Part shown: piece by piece, positions 1 to 5,008 of the stretch | Position numbering within the stretch: the stretch's first letter is position 1 | Layout: each line of letters starts with the position of its first letter | NCBI GenBank assembly: GCA_012837655.1 | Contig: DUQT01000119.1 | Span: forward strand, 1 to 5,008 | Origin: Actinomyces sp. | Lineage (GTDB): Bacteria > Actinomycetota > Actinomycetes > Actinomycetales > Actinomycetaceae | DNA length: 5,008 nucleotides | Direction of reading: 5' to 3' | Made by a program: the position numbers and the translations under genes | The notes under the pieces: generated by a model | What the model was told of the DNA's origin: nothing | Databases searched by the model: none | What the model saw: only the letters and a program-made list of their open reading frames with translations

Positions 1-904
1 CACCAACGATGTAGAAAATAATTGCATTGCGCCCGGTCTCGAACTTCGCGCTCAAATCCAGTTCAATCTTTAGGTCTGAGGGCATGTAAGAAAATGCCAG
101 CCACACCCAAGAAATCGCCAGAACAATCAGCATTAGCGGAACCGCGATCGCCATCCACGACACGAAGGTGATGTGAACGCCTGAAGCTTGGAGGGCTCCC
201 AGCGCAATCGCGTTCGGCGGCGTTCCAACCGGCGTTCCAATACCGCCCACGTTCGCCGCAACCGGGATTGATAGTGCGAGGCCGGTGCGCGACTTACCCT
301 TCGGAAGCTGTGACAACACGGGCATGAACACTGCAAACATTGTCGCGGTCGTGGCCGTATTCGACATGAACATTGAAAGTCCAGCCGTAATCAGCATGAC
401 GCCCATCAGCATCATTCGCGGTGATGACAGGAACGGTTTCAACATGACTGCCGCGATCGCGCGGTCTACCCCGTATTTCGACGCGCCGTCCGCCAGCATG
501 AAGCCACCCAGGAACAAAATAATTACCGGGTTCGCAAGTGCCGCAAAGAATGTTGACGAGGCCGGAGCTGTCTCCGCTACGGGTAATAGTGCCTGGTCTG
601 AAACCAGGAGCACCTCAGCCATAATCACGAGGACCGCGGTTGCTGAAAGCGGGATGGCCTCTGTAACCCACAGCATGATCGCGGCTAGGAAGATCGCGAG
701 CATGCGCTCGCCGACACCATCTAGTCCGGGAACATCAAATAGGAACGGGAAAATAAATCCGATCAGGGCTGCTATTTGACCAAATCTTTGAAGCTTAGAT
801 GTCTGCTTCTGCGTTACTGCCTTCGGACCCTTTTTCGGCTTAGGACCACGCCTAATGCCAGGTCGGGATGATGGGCGTTGAACTTCTTGCGACTTCCTCG
901 TCAT
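1..904 (-). CDS. DASS/SLC13-family sodium:anion (dicarboxylate-type) symporter, C-terminus cut by window edge
   Basis: Inner-membrane transporter of the divalent anion:sodium symporter family, which imports C4-dicarboxylates, citrate or sulfate with sodium. About 301 N-terminal residues are visible; family members usually have 450-550, so the C-terminal half is off the left edge. Residues 1-40 form a very basic, Pro-rich cytoplasmic tail. Hydrophobic segments follow from about residue 41. Family hallmarks are LWVTEAIPLSATAV (78-91), the first SNT motif in MFMSNTATTATM (178-189), which helps form a sodium and substrate site, and GIGTPVGTPPNAIALG (221-236). The second SNT motif would lie in the missing half. 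The ATG at 902-904 is chosen because the next in-frame Met (68) falls inside a membrane segment; an AGGA lies 12 nt upstream, a rather distant ribosome site. The gene is divergent from malic enzyme, which favours malate or another C4-dicarboxylate as substrate, but sulfate or citrate cannot be excluded. Family call is firm, substrate is inference. Confidence 0.93.
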   Translation of the reverse strand, partial: MTRKSQEVQRPSSRPGIRRGPKPKKGPKAVTQKQTSKLQRFGQIAALIGFIFPFLFDVPGLDGVGERMLAIFLAAIMLWVTEAIPLSATAVLVIMAEVLLVSDQALLPVAETAPASSTFFAALANPVIILFLGGFMLADGASKYGVDRAIAAVMLKPFLSSPRMMLMGVMLITAGLSMFMSNTATTATMFAVFMPVLSQLPKGKSRTGLALSIPVAANVGGIGTPVGTPPNAIALGALQASGVHITFVSWMAIAVPLMLIVLAISWVWLAFSYMPSDLKIELDLSAKFETGRNAIIFYIVG

Positions 905-937
905 AGTCAGTAAACGTCCTACTCTCGTCACGATTGA

Positions 938-971
938 GTGTGCGTTTATTGCGCCTCTCTGCGCGGCACAC
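938..971. repeat. Spaced inverted repeat GTGTGC / GCACAC
   Basis: Six-base perfect arms, GTGTGC at 938-943 and GCACAC at 966-971, are separated by 22 bp. A second nested pair, GCGC at 951-954 and 961-964, sits between them. It lies 34-67 bp upstream of the transporter start and so could be a regulator site or a fold in the transporter mRNA leader. Six-base arms at this spacing can also occur by chance. Confidence 0.25.
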
Positions 972-1062
972 AGACCTTCTATAGTCTAGCTCACATTTAC
1001 CTTTATTCTGTCCGCACGTACGACGCATTTGAACCCGAAGCGCGACTGAACACTTGCGCTTG

Positions 1063-1068
1063 TATAGT
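1063..1068 (+). promoter_or_regulatory. Candidate -10 box of the malic enzyme gene
   Basis: TATAGT matches the sigma70-type TATAAT at 5 of 6 positions and is preceded directly by TG, resembling an extended -10. No recognisable -35 hexamer stands 16-18 bp upstream; TTGAAC at 1029-1034 is too far away. If used, transcription would start near 1075 and leave a leader of roughly 60 nt containing both downstream dyads. Actinobacterial -35 boxes are often weak, so the call stays tentative. Confidence 0.35.
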
Positions 1069-1089
1069 GGAGGCGGTTTGAAAATATTT

Positions 1090-1121
1090 GCAACCGTGTT
1101 GCTCGTCGCAAGCCGTTGAGC
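1090..1121. promoter_or_regulatory. Two related dyads upstream of malic enzyme, possible operator or leader structure
   Basis: GCAACCGTGTTGC at 1090-1102 is a perfect inverted repeat (GCAAC/GTTGC around CGT). Eighteen bases further on, GCAAGCCGTTGAGC (1108-1121) repeats the pattern imperfectly, with CAA/TTG arms. The two also read as imperfect direct repeats. They lie downstream of the candidate -10 and just before the ribosome site, where a bound repressor or an RNA fold could control expression. The binding protein is unknown. An 8-bp palindrome AAATATTT (1082-1089) directly precedes the first dyad. Confidence 0.3.
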
Positions 1122-1123
1122 TG

Positions 1124-1129
1124 AGGGAG
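1124..1129 (+). promoter_or_regulatory. Ribosome binding site of malic enzyme
   Basis: AGGGAG lies 4 nt before the ATG at 1134. The spacing is a little short, but the match to the 16S anti-Shine-Dalgarno sequence is good. It supports the 1134 start over the internal Met at 1197 (residue 22), which would destroy the first strand and helix of the ACT domain. Confidence 0.6.
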
Positions 1130-1133
1130 ATCC

Positions 1134-2591
1134 ATGAGAGTATCGCCGTCTTACACCGCTTCTTTTCGCCTAATCATTGATGAAACTCGGGTGAAGATGA
1201 ATGCCGTCATCAACCTGATAACTGAAACAGGCGCGGCCATCACCGGCCTGGATGTGGCAGATTCGGATCGTGGTGAACTCATCCTCGACCTCACGTGTAA
1301 TGCGCGCGATTCGCAACATCGCCGCGAAATCGCCAAGATTCTGCGCGAAACCGACGGAGTCAATCTGACTTCCATTTCTGACGCAACTTTCCTTGCCCAT
1401 ATTGGCGGCAAGATCCAGGTTGAGCCAAAGTCTCCGATCCGAAACCGCGCTGACCTTTCGCGCGTTTACACGCCCGGCGTTGCGAGAGTCTGCCAGTCGA
1501 TCCACGATGCTCCGATGAAGTCCCACTTCCTAACGATGCGGGCCAACACCGTCGCGGTTGTCACTGACGGCACCGCCGTCTTGGGCATGGGAGACATCGG
1601 CCCCGAGGCCGCCCTTCCGGTCATGGAGGGCAAGGCCGTCCTATTTAAACAGTTCGGTGGAGTGGACGCGTGGCCGGTCGTCCTCGATACGAAGGACACT
1701 GAGGAAATTATTCGCATTGTAAAGGCAATCGCGCCCGCTTACGGTGGAATCAACCTGGAGGACATTTCTGCCCCACGTTGCTTTGAGATCGAAGCACGAT
1801 TGAAGGAAGAGCTCGACATTCCAGTCTTCCACGATGACCAGCATGGAACCGCAATTGTCGTCCTTGCAGCCCTGCTCAATGCTCTGAAAGTCGTTGATAA
1901 GAAGATTGAGGACGTCCGCATCGTCGTGTCCGGCGTTGGTGCGGCGGGCACTGCGATCATCAAGCTTTTGCTCGCTCAGGGAGCGCGCGACATTGTTGGC
2001 TACGGTCGAAATGGCGCACTGTCTCGCGATGAAACAGAGGGATTCAACGAATCCCGAAAGGCCCTTGCCGAAATGACGAACCCGCGCCTGGTCAAGGGTT
2101 CCTTAAAGGAGGGTTTGAAGGACGCCGACGTCTTTATTGGCGTATCGCATGGAAACATCCTGGAGCCAAAAGACCTCGAAGTCATGGCGGACCGGGCAGT
2201 CGTGTTTGCGCTTGCAAATCCGACTCCCGAGGTCGACCCGGTGGAAGCAGCAGAATACGCGGAGATCGTTGCAACTGGACGCTCCGACTTCCCGAACCAG
2301 ATTAATAATGTGCTCGCATTCCCCGGACTTTTCCGCGGAATCCTCGATTCGCACATCAAGACAGTCACGACCGAACTATTACGCGTCACGGCTACCGCAA
2401 TCGCATCAGTGATTTCTGAAGAAGAACTGTCCAAGCACTACATCATTCCCGGCGTTTTCGACGAGCGCGTACCAAGGTATGTATCCAGCGCTGTTCGAAG
2501 GTCCGCCGATGACGTACCGCGTCACGAACTACCGACCCAGGAACACACCGACCGCCCGGATCCAAACGAGACGCTATCCAGGTTTAAGTAG
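1134..2591 (+). CDS. ACT-domain malic enzyme (malate dehydrogenase, oxaloacetate-decarboxylating)
   Basis: Cytosolic enzyme that oxidatively decarboxylates L-malate to pyruvate and CO2, reducing NAD(P)+. The 485 residues carry an N-terminal ACT domain (about 1-95), which in other proteins binds small regulatory ligands, then the malic N domain with catalytic Tyr112 (VYTPGVA) and Lys167 (MEGKAVLFK), metal ligands Glu209-Asp210 (INLEDISAP) and Asp234-Asp235 (FHDDQHGTA), and the NAD-binding domain with GVGAAG (267-272) and SDFPNQINNVLAFPG (384-398). After the second Rossmann strand the sequence is GYGRNG (289-294): Gly291 then Arg where NAD-type relatives often have Asp, hinting at NADP+ use (inference). 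The last 30 or so residues form a charged, Pro-containing tail beyond the usual end of the fold, and the final codons lie in the first unit of a 22-bp repeat array. The gene is divergent from the transporter, suggesting malate use. Family call is very firm; cofactor and ACT ligand are unknown. Confidence 0.96.
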   Translation: MRVSPSYTASFRLIIDETRVKMNAVINLITETGAAITGLDVADSDRGELILDLTCNARDSQHRREIAKILRETDGVNLTSISDATFLAHIGGKIQVEPKSPIRNRADLSRVYTPGVARVCQSIHDAPMKSHFLTMRANTVAVVTDGTAVLGMGDIGPEAALPVMEGKAVLFKQFGGVDAWPVVLDTKDTEEIIRIVKAIAPAYGGINLEDISAPRCFEIEARLKEELDIPVFHDDQHGTAIVVLAALLNALKVVDKKIEDVRIVVSGVGAAGTAIIKLLLAQGARDIVGYGRNGALSRDETEGFNESRKALAEMTNPRLVKGSLKEGLKDADVFIGVSHGNILEPKDLEVMADRAVVFALANPTPEVDPVEAAEYAEIVATGRSDFPNQINNVLAFPGLFRGILDSHIKTVTTELLRVTATAIASVISEEELSKHYIIPGVFDERVPRYVSSAVRRSADDVPRHELPTQEHTDRPDPNETLSRFK

Positions 2592-2684
2592 GTCGCTATT
2601 CCGGCTTCAGGAAGTCGTTGTCCAGGCTTGAGTAGCTCGTTGCCCAAGTTTAAGTGAGTGGTTTAAGAGACTCGAATGAGTCGT
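2575..2684. repeat. Imperfect 22-bp tandem repeat array spanning the malic enzyme stop codon
   Basis: Contiguous 22-bp units begin at 2575, 2597, 2619, 2641 and, degenerate, 2663. By eye the pairwise identity is about 17/22 for units 1 and 3, 15/22 for units 2 and 3, 15/22 for units 1 and 4, and 12/22 for units 5 and 3. The shared core reads roughly CCAGGYTTRAGTAG followed by a TCGT-like end. Unit 1 contains the last malic enzyme codons and its TAG stop (2589-2591). Units 3 and 4 repeat the same pattern, each again with a stop (TAG at 2633, TGA at 2655). A further, very weak resemblance may exist just upstream (2553-2574). There are no spacers, so this is not a CRISPR. Confidence 0.75.
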
Positions 2685-2699
2685 TCACCAACTTATTTT
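2651..2699 (+). terminator. Terminator-like hairpin between convergent genes
   Basis: A layered fold can be drawn: TAAGT (2651-2655) with ACTTA (2691-2695), TGGT (2659-2662) with ACCA (2687-2690), and GACTC (2669-2673) with GAGTC (2678-2682) around a GAAT loop. TTTT follows at 2696-2699. It lies 60 bp past the malic enzyme stop and 20 bp past the lacI stop, where a terminator is expected. Interior bulges and the short T-run make it weaker than a classic intrinsic terminator; there is no T-run for the minus-strand direction. Confidence 0.4.
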
Positions 2700-2718
2700 C
2701 ACGCGCTACTTTCCACGG

Positions 2719-3708
2719 TTATTCCCGCGAAGTTGAGCCTCGCACCACCAGGGACGGCGTCACCAAATGTTGGCGTCCGTCCCTGTCGTGTTCCTTGGAC
2801 CGCGAGCGCACGTCATCAATTGCGAGCTCCGCCATTTCGTCAGGCTTCGGGTCGATCGAAGTGATGTCATACTCAGGCTTTGCCGCATAGAAAGTGTTGT
2901 CATAACCAACCACACCGATGTCAACACCTGGCTTAAATCCGAGCGTGCGGATCGCAATCACGATGTCCATGGCCAGGGGGTCGTTGTAGCAGACTATGGC
3001 AGTTCCAGGCCCGTCCTCGTCAATTAATTTCTTTACGGAACTTTCGACTTCATCGACGATTCGGACGTCGGGTTCGATTCCCTTTTCCGTGCACGCGTCG
3101 CGGAATGCCTTGGTTCGGCGGTTGACGAGCTCATCGGCCGCGGTTGTTTCCCGCGTGAAAAAAACGACCTTTTCGTACCCGGTTTCTTCAAGATGTTCGA
3201 GGACGAGGCTGGCCGCAACATCTTCATCAATGTAAACGGCGTCCGTTGCTCCGCCCGCGAAGTCGCCTGCGACAACGCAGATGGCGATTTTGGAGCTGTA
3301 TTCCAGTAGTTGCTCCTCGGAAAGTGTGGGCGCGACGAGGATTACGCCGCCGACGCGTAGGCCGTGAAAATAATCGAGGGCGCATGACTCGTTGTCGGGC
3401 TGGTCGCCGCGAATGGCTGACAGGGCCATCATGCCGCGCTTATCAGCCGCTTTTTGGATGCTAGTCACCACGGATTCAAAGAACGGGTGCATCAGGTTTG
3501 GAAGCACGATCCCGACGATGGGAGACGTGCGGGCGGCAAGCATCGCGGCACCCAGGTTTCGCGTGTACCCCAGGCGCTCCGCAATCTCGATAATACGTTG
3601 CCTAGTTCCTTCTGCAACAGTGGATGACCCCGAGAGCGCCAGAGACACCAAACCGCGCGAGACTCCGGCCTCGCGCGCAATGTCAGCCTGTGTTGGGGTG
3701 GATTTCAT
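2719..3708 (-). CDS. LacI/GalR-family transcriptional regulator
   Basis: DNA-binding regulator of 329 residues, normal for the family, which usually represses sugar or other catabolic genes until a small ligand binds. Residues 6-27 form the N-terminal helix-turn-helix (TQADIAREAGVSRGLVSLALSG), residues about 46-61 the hinge, with Leu57 at the minor-groove intercalating position. The periplasmic-binding-protein-like core starts near IVGIVLPNLMHPFF (64-77) and includes CYNDPLAM (240-247) and VVGYDNT (266-272), containing typical ligand-contact residues. In the recognition helix the LacI Tyr17-Gln18 pair corresponds to Arg18-Gly19, and the LacI Arg22 position is Leu, so its operator should differ from classical ones. 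The start fits the helix-turn-helix; the ribosome site is poor (AGTGGA close to the ATG), perhaps meaning a short or absent leader. It ends 127 bp from the convergent malic enzyme gene. Ligand and targets cannot be read from the sequence. Confidence 0.95.
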   Translation of the reverse strand: MKSTPTQADIAREAGVSRGLVSLALSGSSTVAEGTRQRIIEIAERLGYTRNLGAAMLAARTSPIVGIVLPNLMHPFFESVVTSIQKAADKRGMMALSAIRGDQPDNESCALDYFHGLRVGGVILVAPTLSEEQLLEYSSKIAICVVAGDFAGGATDAVYIDEDVAASLVLEHLEETGYEKVVFFTRETTAADELVNRRTKAFRDACTEKGIEPDVRIVDEVESSVKKLIDEDGPGTAIVCYNDPLAMDIVIAIRTLGFKPGVDIGVVGYDNTFYAAKPEYDITSIDPKPDEMAELAIDDVRSRSKEHDRDGRQHLVTPSLVVRGSTSRE

Positions 3709-3727
3709 ATATCCACTTTATCCCGTT

Positions 3728-3733
3728 ATTATC
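3728..3733 (-). promoter_or_regulatory. Candidate -10 box of lacI
   Basis: On the minus strand this reads GATAAT, 5 of 6 matches to TATAAT, and ends 19 bp before the lacI ATG. Transcription would start about 12 nt before the start codon, giving a very short leader, which agrees with the weak ribosome site. No clear -35 hexamer is visible at 16-18 bp. Confidence 0.4.
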
Positions 3734-3737
3734 CGCA

Positions 3738-3749
3738 AATCCGCGGGTT
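3738..3749. promoter_or_regulatory. Small palindrome upstream of lacI, possible autoregulatory operator
   Basis: AATCCGCGGGTT is a palindrome at 10 of 12 positions around CCGCGG. It sits immediately upstream of the candidate -10 box, where a bound repressor would block RNA polymerase; LacI-family genes often control themselves. Against it, LacI-family operators usually centre on CG, whereas this one centres on GC, and it is short. Confidence 0.25.
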
Positions 3750-3834
3750 GAGACCTGACGGAATTGCTACGGTTTGGTGCCCAGGTTTGCTCGGGTGCCC
3801 CGGAAACGTGTTTGAACTTTTCGCTTTGGCTGGG

Positions 3835-5008
3835 CTACTGGAACGAAACGATCCAGGGGCGCGGCTCGATTTCCATGGTTTGCTGCGGGGTCAGCATTGG
3901 CTGGTCCTCGTCAATAAAGTTCTTCCACGCCATCCACACACCGCTTGGCAGATCGGTGAGCATGGCGTTCCACGTGTCCATCTTCTGCCCCGGAGTTCCA
4001 TGCCCATCGGCATGAATAACGGTGGCAAGCTCCGGATGGTCCGTGTTCAACTGTTCGCGGTTGCGGATCATTTGCGTTTGGAACTGGTGCAGCATGAACA
4101 CCTTTTGAGGCAGCTGATTTTCGCGGGTCAACTCTGCGAGCCAGTCCGCCACTTCGTTAGCTTCAGAAACGTCAATGTGCCCCACCTGCTGTAGCGGCAC
4201 TTCATCGCCGTGAAGCTTCCACTCCGGATCCAGGGCCAGCCCAACGTTGGGGCGCTTCAGCAAATCTTCGTACACCTTTGCCTGATCCAGCAGGTGTGCG
4301 CGGCCGGGCTGCAGATCGATGATCGCGTAGCCGCCCGCCTCCGTAACCGCGTCCACGTAAGGCACGAGGTCCTCCGCTGGCGTGATATTGGAATAGTTTC
4401 CATCATCCCCAGCCCCGCCGGCAGCGACGGTTGCGATGATCTCAAACGCAGGAATTACCGGCTCGGGGCTGAACTCCTGATACTGATCCGCGTACTGTTG
4501 CGCGATCGCAGCAGCGTCCTCGGCCCCCTGTTCCCCAAGAACACCAAGGGCACCGCCCCACGGATGACCGTACAGTGCGACCATCCTACGTCCGGGGAAT
4601 ACGAGTCCCCCGCCGCCGGGCAGTTCTTCCGCGTTCGCGGCTATCTGCGCCGTCGTGGTCAGGCGTTCCGTGCCACCAAAGTCAGGGCCGAGCCCAACCG
4701 CGATCTGGTTCTCACGCATTAATTTCATGGAGTCCGCAGTAGCGCGCGGATCAGCCGTCGGCAGCAACATCGGGTTCAGACCCGCTGTGCGCGCATTCGC
4801 AATCAGACCAAGCGGCGAAGCGTTCGTCGCGAACACAGCCGCGTCCTCGTTGCCCGGTCCTACTGCGCCCTTTTCAAGGGGAGCCAAATCGACAACCTGC
4901 GGATCGCCAGATTCCACGCCTTCCTGCGCGCCAGATTGGTTTGCTTCCTCGCCATCTTCCGCGCCGGGACCTTGCCCGTCATTCGGTCCTTCCGCGCCGG
5001 CATCTTGC
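3835..5008 (-). CDS. Probable exported protein with acidic linker and barrel-like domain, N-terminus beyond window edge
   Basis: An open frame of 390 codons runs from the right edge to TAG at 3835-3837; the true start and any signal peptide or lipobox are outside. The first 45 or so visible residues are low-complexity Gly, Glu, Asp, Ala and Gln with an 11-residue repeat (QDAGAEGPNDG, then QGPGAEDGEEA), as in linkers behind the anchor of actinobacterial lipoproteins. The rest resembles an uncharacterised conserved actinobacterial secreted or lipoprotein family recalled from memory. Eight hydrophobic strand-like segments, in visible-residue numbers, are MVALYGHP (142), PAFEIIATV (186), YAIIDLQPGR (227), VGLALDPEW (255), VGHIDV (275), KVFMLHQF (302), ELATVIHADGHG (326) and GVWMAWKNFIDED (356). 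Asp, Glu or His cluster at their ends, which would suit a (beta/alpha)8 barrel with a glycosidase- or hydrolase-like site. That fold and activity are inference. A GTG at 4915-4917 could serve as a start but would cut the linker off. No function is assigned. Confidence 0.88.
   Translation of the reverse strand, partial: QDAGAEGPNDGQGPGAEDGEEANQSGAQEGVESGDPQVVDLAPLEKGAVGPGNEDAAVFATNASPLGLIANARTAGLNPMLLPTADPRATADSMKLMRENQIAVGLGPDFGGTERLTTTAQIAANAEELPGGGGLVFPGRRMVALYGHPWGGALGVLGEQGAEDAAAIAQQYADQYQEFSPEPVIPAFEIIATVAAGGAGDDGNYSNITPAEDLVPYVDAVTEAGGYAIIDLQPGRAHLLDQAKVYEDLLKRPNVGLALDPEWKLHGDEVPLQQVGHIDVSEANEVADWLAELTRENQLPQKVFMLHQFQTQMIRNREQLNTDHPELATVIHADGHGTPGQKMDTWNAMLTDLPSGVWMAWKNFIDEDQPMLTPQQTMEIEPRPWIVSFQ
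4957..5008 (-). repeat. 33-bp periodic repeat encoding the linker
   Basis: Two 19-base copies, at 4957-4975 and 4990-5008, match at 17 of 19 positions and are offset by 33 bp, exactly 11 codons. They encode the imperfect 11-residue repeat of the Gly/Glu-rich linker. More copies may lie beyond the right edge. The period keeps the reading frame, so copy number could vary without disrupting the protein. Confidence 0.6.

Larger units (their letters stand above)
905..1133. promoter_or_regulatory. Divergent intergenic region between transporter and malic enzyme genes
   Basis: These 229 bp must hold the promoters of both divergent genes. No convincing coding frame or RNA gene is seen. The region holds a spaced inverted repeat (938-971), a palindrome CTATAG (979-984) inside AGAC...GTCT arms (972-987), a candidate plus-strand -10 box (1063-1068) and two neighbouring dyads (1090-1121). 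For the transporter, the best minus-strand -10-like strings lie around 978-986 (TATAGA or TAGACT) but no good -35 accompanies them, so that promoter is unresolved. Sharing of regulatory sites by the two genes is inferred from layout only. Confidence 0.6.
3709..3834. other. Intergenic region between exported-protein gene and lacI
   Basis: These 126 bp separate two minus-strand genes. They hold the candidate lacI -10 box and palindrome near 3728-3749 and a small sequence duplication at 3771-3800, where GGTTTG and GTGCCC each occur twice. I found no strong hairpin with a T-run to end transcription of the upstream gene, so read-through into lacI remains possible. Confidence 0.5.

Noticed and set aside
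285..779. Plus-strand open frame of 164 codons across the transporter gene
   Set aside because: It lies fully antisense to the DASS transporter, whose SNT and GTPPN motifs show the minus strand is the coding one. The product is low-complexity and unrecognisable.
1078..1083. TTGAAA as a -35 box for malic enzyme
   Set aside because: No -10-like hexamer lies 16-18 bp downstream; the sequence there is GC-rich.
1197..1199. Alternative malic enzyme start at the internal ATG
   Set aside because: It would remove the first part of the ACT domain, and the ATG at 1134 has a better ribosome site.
2000..2434. Minus-strand open frame of 144 codons inside malic enzyme
   Set aside because: It is antisense to the NAD-binding domain of a clear enzyme gene, has no family motif and no upstream ribosome site that I could see.
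2575..2684. CRISPR array
   Set aside because: The 22-bp units are directly adjacent and degenerate, with no spacers and no cas genes nearby.
3748..4194. Plus-strand open frame of 148 codons across the end of the exported-protein gene
   Set aside because: It overlaps the conserved C-terminal domain on the opposite strand and its product looks like a shadow translation.
4210..4722. Plus-strand open frame of 170 codons in the exported-protein gene
   Set aside because: It is antisense to conserved strand-like segments of the minus-strand gene; no recognisable domain.
4915..4917. GTG as the true start of the exported protein
   Set aside because: The frame stays open to the window edge with a patterned linker upstream, and a start here would give a protein without any export signal.

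Overview
The window looks like chromosomal DNA of a moderately high-GC Gram-positive actinobacterium. The grounds are protein style (an ACT-domain malic enzyme, a LacI regulator with an SRGLVS recognition helix, a secreted-type protein with a Gly/Glu/Asp-rich linker), codon use and the estimated base composition. A member of the Actinomycetales, possibly Actinomycetaceae, is my guess; the species cannot be read from this sequence. I see no plasmid, phage, IS or CRISPR signature.

Layout. (1) 1-904, minus strand: 5' part of a DASS/SLC13-family anion (dicarboxylate-type) transporter gene, cut by the left edge. (2) 905-1133: divergent intergenic region with inverted repeats and a candidate promoter. 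(3) 1134-2591, plus strand: complete malic enzyme with an N-terminal ACT domain. (4) 2575-2718: the 3' end of the malic enzyme gene runs into an imperfect 22-bp tandem array, which overlaps a terminator-like fold between two convergent genes. (5) 2719-3708, minus strand: complete LacI/GalR-family regulator. (6) 3709-3834: intergenic region with a candidate lacI promoter and a small palindrome. (7) 3835 to the right edge, minus strand: most of a gene for a probable exported protein with a low-complexity N-terminal linker and a conserved C-terminal domain whose segments suggest a (beta/alpha)8 barrel. Its start lies beyond the window.

The transporter and malic enzyme are divergent across 229 bp and suit each other: import of malate or a related dicarboxylate, then oxidative decarboxylation to pyruvate with reduced cofactor. 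The pairing is inference from gene content. The LacI regulator follows the exported-protein gene on the same strand, but a 126-bp gap and its own candidate -10 box suggest separate transcription; its targets are unknown.

I found no clear new multi-gene system. The least explained items are the 22-bp array at the malic enzyme stop codon, the uncharacterised exported barrel-like protein, and the dyads in the divergent promoter region.
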